A stretch of DNA of 64,000 nucleotides from Saccharomycopsis phalli (GCA_020342235.1 CP073214.1:1550001-1614000), one strand, 5' to 3'. Shown: positions 10,747 to 21,082, numbered from the stretch's first letter. Numbers and translations are program-made. Notes: a model not told the origin generated them from the sequence alone.

Positions 10747-11258
10747 GTATTATGCATCATATTGGAGATTCTAGATGGAAATGAGGTAAACAAAATGGCA
10801 ATGGCATGAATATAAATGAGTCAAACGTACTAAAATTGACTGATTTTGAGACTTGGTAAACTCCAACCCAATTTTCATGCCTCCCCAACCCACTTTGTAT
10901 GCCTGATACTTTCTTCACGGCATCAAGTCTGGCCTAATATTTATTTAATATTTATTTGCATTGTCATGATTCAAAGACGTTCGTTACTATGGCCAAAGCC
11001 TGGGTACTTGATGGTATTTTCATCATGTGGCATTGCTTTCTATTCTTTTTAATCTACCCATCCTGATAAATTGACCAATACTCCACCTAGAATCAATATA
11101 CTGGCCTGCTGCTCGAATTATAGTCGATTTAATCCAATATATTGGCCTACAACTCGAATTATACTCGCTTCAATTCAGGATGTTTTAGGAATCACTCACT
11201 GCTAGAGACTAGAAGGTGCATGTTACTGTTCAAAGGAGCATTGGCATATTTTAAATGG

Positions 11259-11452
11259 TGTAATATAATAACTAGGATACGTTTTGGGAATGCCAAATAT
11301 ACTCGCTAGACTATTTAGTCTGGCTGTACTTGGAGACTTGTTTTTGTAGAAAGAAGTAGTGATCAAACAAAGGAGAAAGGTGACTTGGTTAGACCATTTC
11401 TTGAGGGATTGGTTAGAATATGGAGTTGAGAAGTGAAATTCTGCTTTGTACA
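11259..11452 (+). mobile_element. solo LTR, copia-type fossil (TGTAATA family), with 5-bp target duplication
   Basis: A 194-bp unit starts TGTAATATAATAACTAGGAT and ends TTTGTACA, so it has TG...CA ends. It is flanked on both sides by AATGG (11254-11258 and 11453-11457), a 5-bp target duplication as made by LTR-retrotransposon integrases. The same LTR start recurs at least six times in the window. No internal element remains between LTRs, so it is a solo LTR. Confidence 0.85.
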
Positions 11453-11469
11453 AATGGTATGATATAATG

Positions 11470-11716
11470 CGTAATATAATATCTAAGATACGAGTTGACA
11501 AGATAGCTAGGATATATTCGCTTGCCTATTTGGGGGCGAGATTAGCTATATAAGCGGTGGCGGAGTAAGGAAAGAAGAGATCTTAATGTAGGGCATGACT
11601 GCCTTAGCGTCGCGTCAACAGGTCAAGAGAACGGTTTAGGATAATTATCTAATACTAATCGTGTGAGTTCGAGTCTTGTATCAGAAGAAATTAAGGTAGA
11701 CACGAACTTTATTACA
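11470..11716 (+). mobile_element. second solo LTR of the same family, adjacent copy
   Basis: A relative of the neighbouring LTR begins (C)GTAATATAATATCTAAG and ends CTTTATTACA. It is flanked by TAATG at 11465-11469 and 11717-11721. It lies only 12 bp past the preceding solo LTR's target duplication, so two independent insertions landed side by side in the same orientation. Sequence outside the conserved start and end is well diverged between the two. Confidence 0.7.
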
Positions 11717-11751
11717 TAATGGATGATATAATGGATTGAATAGTAGATTGG

Positions 11752-11833
11752 ATATAGATTGGATATAGATTGGATATAAATTGGATATAAATTGGATATA
11801 AATTGGATATAAATTGGATATAAATTGAATGTA
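11752..11833 (+). repeat. 11-bp tandem repeat (ATTGGATATAR)
   Basis: About seven copies of an 11-bp unit (ATTGGATATAG, then ATTGGATATAA) lie between two LTR copies. Confidence 0.85.
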
Positions 11834-11843
11834 AATTGGATTG

Positions 11844-12070
11844 TGTAATAAGAACTAGGATACGAGCTGTGAAATGGTCAGGATATATCCACTTCCATCA
11901 AAAGAGTGACTATCTATACTCAAAGAGGACATGTACTTTTGTAAACGGAAATCAACTGCTAGGGCAACTCTAATTTAAAAAGAAAAGTCAGAATGGAAAT
12001 AAAGGCAAGTTTAAATCTTCAAAAGAAACCAACGGTAAGAATCATACAAGCCAAGGGCAAATCATCTGTC
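11844..12070 (+). mobile_element. third LTR of the TGTAATA family, right end uncertain
   Basis: The conserved start (TGTAATAAGAACTAGGATAC) begins at 11844, followed by the family's ACTATCTATACT-type stretch. I cannot place its right end or a target duplication, so it is probably an old copy. Confidence 0.6.
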
Positions 12071-12333
12071 TACAAATGGTGTAAATATGGTTGGGTATTG
12101 TGAATTGGATCGAGTGTATTTAAAACTGCCATATTCTCACAGTATTGCAAATAATATTTTCAATATCTGGCTATGGAATAATGTAATTTCTCTGTAGAAT
12201 ATTGGAGATGCCGATAAAGTTGAGAGGTACTGCAATGCGGTCCACCAATGTGCGTTAAAAAGATGAATCAGTCGAGGTAAACTGGTCAATAAACAGTCAA
12301 AAGTCAACAGTCAATAAACAGTCAAAAGTAATA

Positions 12334-12570
12334 TCATGCTATACAGGCGCAGTAAAGTTTAACCATGTCGGATGGCGAATCATCTGCCATAGTACCATGA
12401 CCAAGCTTTAAAGGGTACTCTGGATTAAACTGAGGATCATAAGTGGCATGCGATTCAAGTGAGAAATGTTCGAGACCAATAATCAGAATACTAGGTATAC
12501 CAAGTTGAGAGAATGATACGTCAGCGTACATTGTTGCGCGGTATTGATAATCCTGGCCAGGCAACCTCAT
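12334..12570 (-). CDS. small ORF, unrecognised
   Basis: A 78-codon ORF with an ATG start, MRLPGQDYQYRATMYADVSF..., has a more protein-like composition than other short ORFs in the window. It mixes aromatic, acidic and proline residues and has no low-complexity run. It ends LYCACIA. I recognise no domain. It lies alone between LTRs and a tandem array, and could be the last exon of a split gene or a chance frame. Confidence 0.3.
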   Translation of the reverse strand: MRLPGQDYQYRATMYADVSFSQLGIPSILIIGLEHFSLESHATYDPQFNPEYPLKLGHGTMADDSPSDMVKLYCACIA

Positions 12571-12659
12571 TTCAATCTTGATAATTGATATGTTGGTATT
12601 GATATTTATAGTCTGGTAATGATGACTTGATAGCTTGATAACTTGATAACTTAGTGACT

Positions 12660-12905
12660 AGGTACTAGATACGCTTCGATGACAAAGCTTGATAGGAGAT
12701 CTTGATGACAAAGCTTGATAGGAGAGCTTGATGACAAAGTTTGATAGGAGAGCTTGATGACAAAGTTTGGCGATACAGCTTGAAGATACAGCTTGATAAT
12801 TAAGTCTTTGTTATAAACTTTGATATAAACCTTGAAACCTTGAAACCTTGAAACCTTGAAACCTTGAAACCTTGAAACCTCGAAACCTTGAAACCTTGCA
12901 AACAA
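12660..12905 (-). repeat. two adjacent tandem arrays (26-bp and 8-bp units)
   Basis: About four imperfect copies of a ~26-bp unit (AGCTTGATGACAAAGTTTGA and neighbours) occupy 12675-12790. About nine copies of the 8-bp unit CTTGAAAC occupy 12828-12900. Confidence 0.8.
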
Positions 12906-13335
12906 AGTCTTGACTCGATTAAAAGCCTGCAACCCACCTTAATTGGCCAACGAATCAATCTCCACTCTCCAACCTTGGTTGTGTAAAAGGCAGGTGATTC
13001 AGATGCCGAGAGGCATATTCAGATCAAGCATTGTTATGTATAGAGTGTCGTACGACACAAACTTTCCAGCAAAATGTTACAAAGAAACGCGGATAAATGG
13101 GATAAAACAGGCAAAAGGGACATGCCAAAGAAATAAACGACCCGTTGCAAGAATTTCAAACAAGAAATGTGACAGCGGTGAATTTACCATCGAGAAAGGT
13201 GTCTCAGTGATGCAGGAATTTTCCTGGTGCAGCCGTATATTGCACCGTGTTATGAGCAAGCATTGGAACGACGCAAATGTGTTTATAAACATTGTAGACA
13301 TTTATAGAGCTGGCAAAGAGTATGTGGCCAATTTC

Positions 13336-13701
13336 CTAGGGGTTGGCTAATTCCACTGGCTGGATTTCTTTTTCATTCTTTGCTCCTTGGCCCATTGCTT
13401 GTACTCCAATGAGCTCGTCCTCTTCAAGATGCTGTTCAAGATGATGCTCTGGATTCTCTCCAAGAATCTCGTCGTCTTGAATGTCTCCAGCATTATTCCC
13501 ATGCTCCGTTTCTTTTGATTTCTGCTCGTTTTCGTAAAAAGTATTCCACAACTTGCTGATATTGCGAAACTGCTGCCCCAACGACGAGGCGTCGCCCAAA
13601 TTTGTGGCGACGGAATCCAAATTCGCTGCCAATCTGCGAATCTCGGAGGATATTTCCGCCAAATAGGCGTGTCTCTGGTGTACAAAATACTCCTCGCTCA
13701 T
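13336..13701 (-). CDS. DAD1: DASH/Dam1 complex subunit Dad1
   Basis: A 121-residue protein. Dad1 is a small subunit of the DASH ring that couples kinetochores to spindle microtubules. Residues 3-58 match the family: YFVHQRHAYLAEISSEIRR, a Leu/Ala helix, then the signature ending SKLWNTFYEN. Dad1 is usually about 90 residues; here a C-terminal acidic Glu/Asn/Gln-rich extension of about 60 residues follows the conserved domain. The start is the ATG at 13701, since the longer frame upstream (to 13836) overlaps the BNI4 promoter and reads like translated non-coding DNA. It is divergent from BNI4, sharing a 125-bp promoter. Confidence 0.88.
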   Translation of the reverse strand: MSEEYFVHQRHAYLAEISSEIRRLAANLDSVATNLGDASSLGQQFRNISKLWNTFYENEQKSKETEHGNNAGDIQDDEILGENPEHHLEQHLEEDELIGVQAMGQGAKNEKEIQPVELANP

Positions 13702-13826
13702 GTGTGCGGGTGTGCAGAAAGTGTTTTTCCCCAAAAAAGTTACACGTTGTTCACTCGACTTGTTCTTGGTGTGTAAATGGAGTACGCCTAAACAGGAGAA
13801 AAATAGAAATAAACATATATCTAGCC
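13702..13826. promoter_or_regulatory. shared DAD1/BNI4 divergent promoter
   Basis: The two start codons face away from each other across 125 bp, so both genes must be driven from here. A CACGTT half-match to the recurrent CACGTG box lies at 13743, about 41 bp from the DAD1 ATG. Confidence 0.55.
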
Positions 13827-16319
13827 ATGGCGTCACTCACATATAACAACGCGCCGCCGGTATTTCTTCCAGAGGCGGACGAAGAGCCGCTTTTCGACAC
13901 TTCGGAGACATTTGCCAAGGAGATCAAGAGTAAGCTTCGCGGGTACTCTGAGGAAGGAACCCAGCGGTATAGTAAGGAGGGAAAAGGGGAAGGAGAGAAG
14001 GAGGGGGATCAAGGGGGTATGAGTGGAGGGAAAGGACGAGATGAAAAGGGTGCGGAGGATGGAAAGGATGGAAAGACTGGAGTGGATGGAAAGACCGGAG
14101 AGGATGGAGACACTGGAGAAGATGAAAAGAATGTAGAGGATAAAAAGGCTGGTGGCCAAAGTACCGGTGACACTGAAAAGGTCACTGAAAAGGTCACTCA
14201 AAATGTCACTGAAAATGCCACCCAAGCCTCTACCGAGAATACTAGTGTGTCTCAAAATGCCACCCAAGCCTCTACCGAGAATACTGGTGTGTCTCAAAAC
14301 GTTTCCCAAGCATCCACCAAGAATACTGGTTCATCTCACGACATTTCCCAAAACGTTTTCCACGCCTCCAATAATGCGGCTGTACCTCAAGACGTTTCCC
14401 ACACCTCCAGCAACGCCAGTGTACCTCAAAACGTTTCCCAAAACGTTTCCCATGCCTCTTCCAACGTTGGCGTACCTCAAAACGTTTCACACACCTCCAA
14501 TGTTTCACACACCTCCAACGCTGCACACACCCCCAACGTTTTACACACCCCAAAGACACTCAGAAAGGAAAACGGGTTCTTGGTCCCAAAGGTCAACGGA
14601 ACAACCCTGACCACCATGACAAACGTCAACGGGACCGTCAACCACAAACCAAAGCGGCGCAGCTTCTTTGGCTTCAGCAGCTCGGCACCAATCAGCATCT
14701 CGCCGCCAACGATCTCGCCGCCAACTGTGCTTGAAGACACTGCCAGCAACAACAAGCTCCATGTTCCCGAGCAGTTGAGGGAGTTCCAGCAGCTCCAGCA
14801 ACGGTCGACCACGTTCATTGCAACAAAACCGGAACCCGTGGCCGTAAAGCCCGAGCGGCAGGACCCACGTCGGAGCAAGAGCTCGCTCCGGTCGTTTTTC
14901 AAGCACAAGAAGTCGACGTCGTACAACAACTTGAGCCAGTCCAAGGCCAGTCTGAACTTGGACTTGAACAGCGCATACAAGAATGATTCATTTTCGATCT
15001 CGTCCAAGGCGTCGCTTTCGTCCAATGCCACTACGCGCACACTGATTCTGACGTTCAAGAAGAACGTCTTCAACAAGTTCCGGCGTGATCGGGGGCCGGG
15101 GAACAGCAGTTTGTTCCACTTCCGGCGACGTGACAATCGAACCGATAGCGATGCCGTCAGTATCCGCACGTCAAACACGGCAAACTTCAACTATGCCATC
15201 AGCATGAAGATCGACGAGGAGCCGAAGCAGAGCATCAGTAGCCAGGACGACTATAACGAGGGCGAGATTCTCTTCCCCAAATCGCTCGACGTCAAGGAGG
15301 TCAAGAACATTGTCAACTTGGAGCGGAAGTTGAGTACACGCTCGGTCAAGAGAGGGAGCAGTCTTAATCGGGCGAGTCTCGAGGTCAAGGCCAAGGAGGA
15401 CGGTATGACGGTAGAGTTGGGCAAGGACAAGAACGATCCGCCAACGGGGTTGAAGAAGACGAATAGTATTTTGAAGAAGAAGAAGATTGACCAGATGGAG
15501 GATGTGCGGGAGGAGGAGGAGAGGGAGAGGGAGAGGGAGGAGGAGAAGAAGAAGGGGGAGAAGGAGAAGAAGAAGAAGGAGGAGGAGGAGGAGAAGAAGA
15601 AGGAGGAGGAGGAGGAGGAGAAGAAGAAGAAGGAAAAGGAAAAGGAACAAAAGATTGACACCCTGGATGAAAACGGGACAAAGGACGATTTTGGCATCAG
15701 CTTCCCCGACACAAACCTCAACCTCCAATTCCCAGAAATCCTGCCCGTGCGCGACGACGTCTCTTCAAAAAGCTACGAGTCAAATGACGACAGTGAAGAC
15801 ACCATTGCTGCCATTGCTCGGAACCATGAGATTGAGCGGACCAGCGAAAAGCTGCGGCCAGCAGATAAACTGGGCGACAAGCTGGGCAAAAAGCCAGGCG
15901 ATAAACTGCGCCTAGCAGATTCACCCCAGAAACCCGTCATTGAAATCACCAAGGCGAAAAAAGTCCAGCCGCGGCACAAGTCTAGTCTCAGCACATCAAG
16001 CACTACGTCCAGCAGCAGCCACTATAACCGGCACAAGAAAAACAATCTTTCGTCGTCGTCGTTTCTCCCAGTGTCGACGTCGCTAAACTCGCTCAACTCG
16101 TCGTTCAAGCAGTACCGCAAGAGCCAGGCAGTCAAGTTCTCGTCGCGGATCATCCTCTACGAGACTTACAACCCCGAGGACTACGACCGGCACCCCGAGA
16201 TCGCCACGTGCAACCAGTTGACGCCGTTGTTGGCCCAGCAGATCAAGGAGGAGTTGAACGCCTTGAAGTCCGAGATGCCGGTTCACGAAGAGAGTAGGTG
16301 TAATACCCATTTTTACTAA
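13827..16319 (+). CDS. BNI4: Bni4-like bud-neck scaffold for chitin synthase III
   Basis: An 830-residue, mostly disordered protein. Bni4 tethers chitin synthase III and the PP1 phosphatase Glc7 to septins at the bud neck. The C-terminal 62 residues are the conserved part. They open VKFSSRIILYETY, with V769 and F771 in the place of the PP1-docking RVxF motif, and end EELNALKSEMPVHEES...THFY. In S. cerevisiae Bni4 the PP1-docking pair also lies about 60 residues from the end. The N half has degenerate NVSQ/NVSH repeats (about 120-245) and a Glu/Lys/Arg charged helix at about 560-610. The start is the ATG at 13827; the upstream open frame overlaps DAD1 on the other strand. Confidence 0.75.
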   Translation: MASLTYNNAPPVFLPEADEEPLFDTSETFAKEIKSKLRGYSEEGTQRYSKEGKGEGEKEGDQGGMSGGKGRDEKGAEDGKDGKTGVDGKTGEDGDTGEDEKNVEDKKAGGQSTGDTEKVTEKVTQNVTENATQASTENTSVSQNATQASTENTGVSQNVSQASTKNTGSSHDISQNVFHASNNAAVPQDVSHTSSNASVPQNVSQNVSHASSNVGVPQNVSHTSNVSHTSNAAHTPNVLHTPKTLRKENGFLVPKVNGTTLTTMTNVNGTVNHKPKRRSFFGFSSSAPISISPPTISPPTVLEDTASNNKLHVPEQLREFQQLQQRSTTFIATKPEPVAVKPERQDPRRSKSSLRSFFKHKKSTSYNNLSQSKASLNLDLNSAYKNDSFSISSKASLSSNATTRTLILTFKKNVFNKFRRDRGPGNSSLFHFRRRDNRTDSDAVSIRTSNTANFNYAISMKIDEEPKQSISSQDDYNEGEILFPKSLDVKEVKNIVNLERKLSTRSVKRGSSLNRASLEVKAKEDGMTVELGKDKNDPPTGLKKTNSILKKKKIDQMEDVREEEEREREREEEKKKGEKEKKKKEEEEEKKKEEEEEEKKKKEKEKEQKIDTLDENGTKDDFGISFPDTNLNLQFPEILPVRDDVSSKSYESNDDSEDTIAAIARNHEIERTSEKLRPADKLGDKLGKKPGDKLRLADSPQKPVIEITKAKKVQPRHKSSLSTSSTTSSSSHYNRHKKNNLSSSSFLPVSTSLNSLNSSFKQYRKSQAVKFSSRIILYETYNPEDYDRHPEIATCNQLTPLLAQQIKEELNALKSEMPVHEESRCNTHFY

Positions 16320-17558
16320 TGATGTTTGTGTTTAGTTTAGCATTACAATGAATATTGTTCATGGCCTGTATGCTCTGTTTCTGCTCTTTGGTTGTGGTCG
16401 GTGTATTGGTGAGTTTCCGCCAATTGCATTGGGGTATTTTGTTTTATTTTCAGAGCCCACTTGATGTGTTAGTCAATGTGCGACTATCTCCAGCCAATGG
16501 TGAATGGTGAATGAGTGTAGTTAATAAAAGTTAAGTTACAAGTGTAGTAGTAGCATGGCATTTACATTGTTGGAACGTATACTACAACATGGTCAATGTA
16601 TTTAATAATACAAGTCACAACATAGTCATGTTGTGTAATAAAGAATTACATTTCCTTCTGTTGCTACGCTATTCCGTTGGTTTCTCACATGCTTCTTGGC
16701 TACGCACCATTTCCACTTCTTTCCGGTAATTATGTTAGTCTTTTATCAATTGTGCTCGTCTTTGGCAATCGTGCTTCTTCCTTTTATCCGTCGTGCTTTA
16801 TCTCTTTCTAAAATCACAATGCTTTATAATATTTTACAACATAGTCCTAGCTGGCCAATCTTATTGATCTCATTCGTCGCTGTAAACCTAGTGAGCCTAG
16901 ACCGTGCAATTAAAAGCATATACTTACAATCCATGGCATACACTTGTAATCCATGGCATATGCGTGTAATCCATAGCATACTATTACAACCAGCATAATA
17001 TACACACTGCTACGATATAAAATCAAACCAAACAGTAATTCAAACAGACACTGCCACCCCAACCAAGCCTAGTATAGCCATAGAAGTAAATAAATATCAT
17101 TAGTCCCAATCCACTTTTCTTTTGGCCAATCGAAGACAAGTTGTAATTTTCGACCAGCATAGGCATATTTAATTCCAATGGTCGTTTGCAGGTAGCTGGA
17201 CTTACAACTTGTATGAAAGGTGGTTCTGTATCTTTGTAATTTGCTCTGGTGCGCTTATCTACTCCTACACTAACCAATGGCATGCTAATCATATAACACA
17301 AGCAATTCATACAACTATATCATGTACACAGCTCGTTGCTCAAGTCATTGGGCATGAGAACTCGAATTACAAAAGACTAGACAAATTCTCCAACATGATC
17401 TCCGTCCAGAGCTCTTAGAAGCCCGAATTGTCTCGCAAATTGATAAAACACTAGGCCTCCCCAGTGGAATACACACTACATTACTCTGCAATATTCATTA
17501 TTCACATCTAAATAACCCACTCTTCTCCCAAACCGTTCGTTAACTCCACTCTACTCAT
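16320..17558. other. intergenic region with a tiny LINE end
   Basis: No gene is supported. Three ATCCATGGCATA-type repeats lie at about 16925-16985. A 40-bp relic of the LINE 3' terminus (AAGCCTAGTATAGCCATAGA, then AAATAAATATCATTA) lies at about 17062-17102, plus strand. Confidence 0.6.
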
Positions 17559-20500
17559 CTATTGCTTGTTTCTGATCCGATTGATAATATCCATTGCGTC
17601 CTGTGGAGGCTCGTGGTACTTCTTTTTGTTTTTGGACAGCTCAAACTCGTTAATCTTCTGAGGCGACGACAGCCGGATCTTGTTGATAATCTCTTCCGCA
17701 TCCTTTGGAACCGAGTTGTGAACCACCTTCGGCTTGTCAAAGCGATTGCTTCGCGAACTGCCTGCAATCTTGTTGATGATCTCTTCGCAGTCAGACGGAA
17801 CCTCGTCAAACTTTTTGCTTGGCGTACTCATTTGGAACTTGTCTGGCGACGCAGACCGGATTCGGTTGATCACCTGAAGAGACTCGTCTGGCATTGCACT
17901 GAACTTCTTCTTAGAATCCTCAGCGCCTTTCATGGTATCGTCTTGCGCCTTGGTATCGAGTTTCTTCTTGTTGCGGAGCTTGACAAAGTCTGGAATCTCG
18001 TCAAACAACTTGTCCTTCTTGATCACCGACTCGACCTTTTTGAGCTCGATCTTGTACGACTCACGCACCGGCTCTTGGATCGGAAGAAACTGCGACTCGC
18101 CCTTGGTCTTAAATTTGGGTTTCTCATTCATAATGTCAATCACTTGCTGCTGCTTGTCCTTGGTAGGTGACCGGTGGATCGCCGACCCGAGCCAGTGGTT
18201 CTGCTTCACCTGGATCTTCAACTTTTTGTCGCCGTTAAAGTCAATTTCCTTGTCAATGTCGAAGTCGTTATGGCTGATCTCCCCCTTGTGCACCGACGCT
18301 TTTATGAACCGCGAGTTTTCCCGCAAGTTCAAGTCCATTTCCCCGACGCTCTGGTTCACCTGGGTCTTCAATCCTGGGGCTTTTGCTGCCATTGCTGCAC
18401 TGATTGCTGCCACTGAGTCTGGGACCGGAATGTATTTGTTGGTTGTGCGAGAAATGGACCGGTCGAGGTTAGACAACTTTTTGAGTCCTGAGACTTGAGG
18501 TGACGATGGGTTGTGCAATTTTTTGAGTCCGGAAACTTGAGGTGATGATGGGTTGGGTAACTTTTTGAGCCCTGAAACTTGAGGTGATGATGGATTGGAC
18601 AATTTCTTGGTTCCCGAAACTTGAGGTGACGATGGCTCAGTGTTGTTGTGTTTTGCAATGAGATCACGCACCGGAGACGAACTTCTTGGAGGGAAATCCT
18701 TGAGAGTTCTGGTATTTTGTGGGGTTTTGGCCGGGGTTTGAGTAGCACTGTTACGGTCTGGAGAGAGAACTGTGCTGCGAGACGTTCTGTTTGGAGTAGC
18801 AAGGTTCATCGTTCTGTTTGGGGTGGAGAGGTTTACCGTTCTGTCTGGACTCTCGACTGTCTTTCGAGGAGTGTTTCTGTCTGGGCTGTTTTCAAAAGCC
18901 TTGCGAACACTAGAGATTGTTCTTACTGGGCTTTTAGAGAGACTTCGGTCTGGGCTTTTAGAGAGACTTCGGTCTGGGCTTTTAGAGAGACTTCGGTCTG
19001 GGCTTCTGGATTGACTTCGGTCTGCAAGTTTGGAAAGACTTTGGTCTGCAAGTTTGGAATAGCTTCGCTCTGGACTTTTGGAAAAGCTGCGGTCTGTGAG
19101 TTTGGAAAAGCTTCGTTCTGGACTCTTCGAACCACTTCTGTCTGCAAGTTTGGAAACACTTCTATCTGCAAGTTTGGAAACACTTCTGTCTGCAAGTTTA
19201 GAAAAGCTCCGGTCTGGACTTTTCGATCCACTTCTCTCTGGATTCTCAACTCCATTCACACTTTTGACACCCTTCTCTGAAATTTTGGCACTCCGACCAG
19301 TCTTTGACACAACCTCGCTCTTCACCTTCTCAGGGGTCCCGCCAATCTCCTCTTTAATCCCATTCAACTTGCTCACCTCCTTCACCTTCTTCTTCCCTTT
19401 CACACTCTTGCTGCGAATAAAGTTGGACAAATTCGCCAAATCCTCCAGCTTATCGTACTGCTCCACATCAAACTTCTCTTTTGGAGCTGTCTGCCGCTGA
19501 CTCAATTTCCGTATCAAGTTAATCGTCAGACTCGAAATGTTCGCAGCAGGCACAAACTTCTCTGAGCTGGGCAAAGACTTTGACAACACATCCAGCTGCT
19601 TTGCGTTTGAATGCTGGGCCAATTTATCAGCCAAGTTGCTTGGCAGTGACAACGAGAAAAGCTCGTCCTCCGACTCGTCGAGATTCACGTCAAAAAGCGA
19701 CGCACGCTGGTCGAAAATCGTGCCTGATCGTTTTATTGGGCTTGAGTTCGTCGAATGCGCCTTTCTCCCCACTGATTTGTCGTAGTTGTATGCAGACTTG
19801 TACTTTAATGGATTGTCGTCGTCTGAAGAGTCCTGCATGTACCCTGGCTTTTCGGGAGATGTGTTGTCCACTGTGGAGGTAGATATATCTGAAAGAGAGA
19901 TTTCAGACTCGTCTGATGAGTACTTTCGAGAGAGGGTACCTGGAAGCCGTCTGGTGTGGTTTCTAGAACTATGGACCGAACTTCTGGAGCTAGAATACTG
20001 TTTCCTCGAGGTATTTCTCCCCAAAGAGTTTCGCCTCGAGGTGCTCTGACTGCTGAATGAGCCATCCGAGCTTCGAAACGAAATATCGTGGTTTCTCTCC
20101 TTCTTAATCCGGTTAGTGTCGTCGGCATATCTAGCCCGGCTCTCTCTTCGCACACTACCCCTTGGTCTGTACTCTCTTTGGCTCGAAGAGTACATGAGAT
20201 CTTCGTCAGAGTCCTCCCGCTTCACTCTAGAATATCCATGCTCATTACGGCGAGATTCATGGCCTCGCAAGTCACTTTGTGGCTCATACTCGTCACTATC
20301 ATACTTGTACCGATACTTTCCCTTGAATCTGTCCTCATATCCACTCTCAGCTTCACTCTCCTCTTCCATAACCGGTAATTTAGGCAACCTTCTTCCCTTG
20401 AGCGGCAGACTTGGCTCGGATCTGGACAGGTCTGGTCGAGTATACTGTTTGGCTTTGGATAACTTTCGGGCAATTGGAGAAATAAGACGGATAATGTCGT

Positions 20501-21026
20501 CAATGTCTTCGTCCTCCAAGTCCACAATTTCTTCGTTTTCAAGGTACTTTTTTGCTCTCACTGACAATTTCCGGTCCAAGGATTCATGTCGTTGGGAATG
20601 ATTTCGGTTAGAATGTTGAGAATTCTTTCTGTCAGAATGTTGAGAATATTGTCGGTCAGATTGTCTTTCAGAATATTTCCGGTCAGACTGCCGTTCAGAA
20701 TATTTTCGGTCAGACTGTCGTTCAGAATATTTTCGATCAAGCTGCTTCCGATCAGACTGGTATTTTCTATCCAAATCATACTTTGGAGTCAGCAGTCCAG
20801 AATACAGATACTGGTTCTCCTGGTCTGAAAGCTCCTCGAGGAAATCCTCCTCCTTCTTGATAGGCTTTCTAAGACTCATGGACTTCATGCGAAACAACTC
20901 GTCCTCCAACTGTTGGGTGCGCAACTCATCCTCTTGCTTGCGTTTGTGCTCCAATTTCTCCAAGTGGTCTAAAAAATCAGATACATCGACTGTCGAGGAG
21001 TCGTTCTCGTAGTCATATAAAGACAT
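17559..21026 (-). CDS. large Ser/Arg-rich repeat protein, function unknown
   Basis: 1155 residues, ATG at 21026. I do not recognise the family. The first 60 residues are charged and helical. A YSERQSDRK repeat block follows, then a long Arg/Ser-rich disordered region. At about 605-720 there are at least ten copies of a DRSxSKSP / DRSxSKLA decamer. Four copies of a 15-residue SSPQVSGLKKLxN unit follow at about 795-850. The C-terminal 130 residues hold four copies of a D/E-xx-x-hINxIR motif (QVINRIRSASP, EEIINKIAGSS, EEIINKIRLSS, MDIINRIRNKQ). Many S/T-P and RSxS sites suggest heavy phosphorylation. Three forkhead-type GTAAACA boxes upstream hint at cell-cycle control. It may be a cortical or cytoskeletal protein, but that is inference. 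Confidence 0.85.
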   Translation of the reverse strand: MSLYDYENDSSTVDVSDFLDHLEKLEHKRKQEDELRTQQLEDELFRMKSMSLRKPIKKEEDFLEELSDQENQYLYSGLLTPKYDLDRKYQSDRKQLDRKYSERQSDRKYSERQSDRKYSERQSDRQYSQHSDRKNSQHSNRNHSQRHESLDRKLSVRAKKYLENEEIVDLEDEDIDDIIRLISPIARKLSKAKQYTRPDLSRSEPSLPLKGRRLPKLPVMEEESEAESGYEDRFKGKYRYKYDSDEYEPQSDLRGHESRRNEHGYSRVKREDSDEDLMYSSSQREYRPRGSVRRESRARYADDTNRIKKERNHDISFRSSDGSFSSQSTSRRNSLGRNTSRKQYSSSRSSVHSSRNHTRRLPGTLSRKYSSDESEISLSDISTSTVDNTSPEKPGYMQDSSDDDNPLKYKSAYNYDKSVGRKAHSTNSSPIKRSGTIFDQRASLFDVNLDESEDELFSLSLPSNLADKLAQHSNAKQLDVLSKSLPSSEKFVPAANISSLTINLIRKLSQRQTAPKEKFDVEQYDKLEDLANLSNFIRSKSVKGKKKVKEVSKLNGIKEEIGGTPEKVKSEVVSKTGRSAKISEKGVKSVNGVENPERSGSKSPDRSFSKLADRSVSKLADRSVSKLADRSGSKSPERSFSKLTDRSFSKSPERSYSKLADQSLSKLADRSQSRSPDRSLSKSPDRSLSKSPDRSLSKSPVRTISSVRKAFENSPDRNTPRKTVESPDRTVNLSTPNRTMNLATPNRTSRSTVLSPDRNSATQTPAKTPQNTRTLKDFPPRSSSPVRDLIAKHNNTEPSSPQVSGTKKLSNPSSPQVSGLKKLPNPSSPQVSGLKKLHNPSSPQVSGLKKLSNLDRSISRTTNKYIPVPDSVAAISAAMAAKAPGLKTQVNQSVGEMDLNLRENSRFIKASVHKGEISHNDFDIDKEIDFNGDKKLKIQVKQNHWLGSAIHRSPTKDKQQQVIDIMNEKPKFKTKGESQFLPIQEPVRESYKIELKKVESVIKKDKLFDEIPDFVKLRNKKKLDTKAQDDTMKGAEDSKKKFSAMPDESLQVINRIRSASPDKFQMSTPSKKFDEVPSDCEEIINKIAGSSRSNRFDKPKVVHNSVPKDAEEIINKIRLSSPQKINEFELSKNKKKYHEPPQDAMDIINRIRNKQ

Positions 21027-21082
21027 GGTGATGAATAGCGTGCAGAAATTTCGGATGCTGGGTGGTATTAATCTATCAAGGA

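Larger units (their letters stand above)
10747..13335. other. repeat-rich intergenic region
   Basis: This 2.6-kb gap holds the solo LTRs, tandem arrays and small ORF listed separately. The segments 10750-11250 and 12940-13335 show nothing beyond short chance ORFs. At about 11095 and 11145 an AATATATTGGCC...CTCGAATTATA unit is duplicated. Confidence 0.6.

Noticed and set aside
11580-11700. tRNA-like GTTCGAGTC stretch
   Set aside because: No cloverleaf can be drawn around it and it lies inside a solo LTR.
13602-13826. N-terminal extension of BNI4
   Set aside because: It would overlap the start of DAD1 on the other strand and has no family similarity. The ATG at 13827 is better.
15171-15728. 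Long Leu-rich and Ser-rich ORFs opposite BNI4
   Set aside because: Antisense shadows of the Glu/Lys-rich GAG/AAG codon run.
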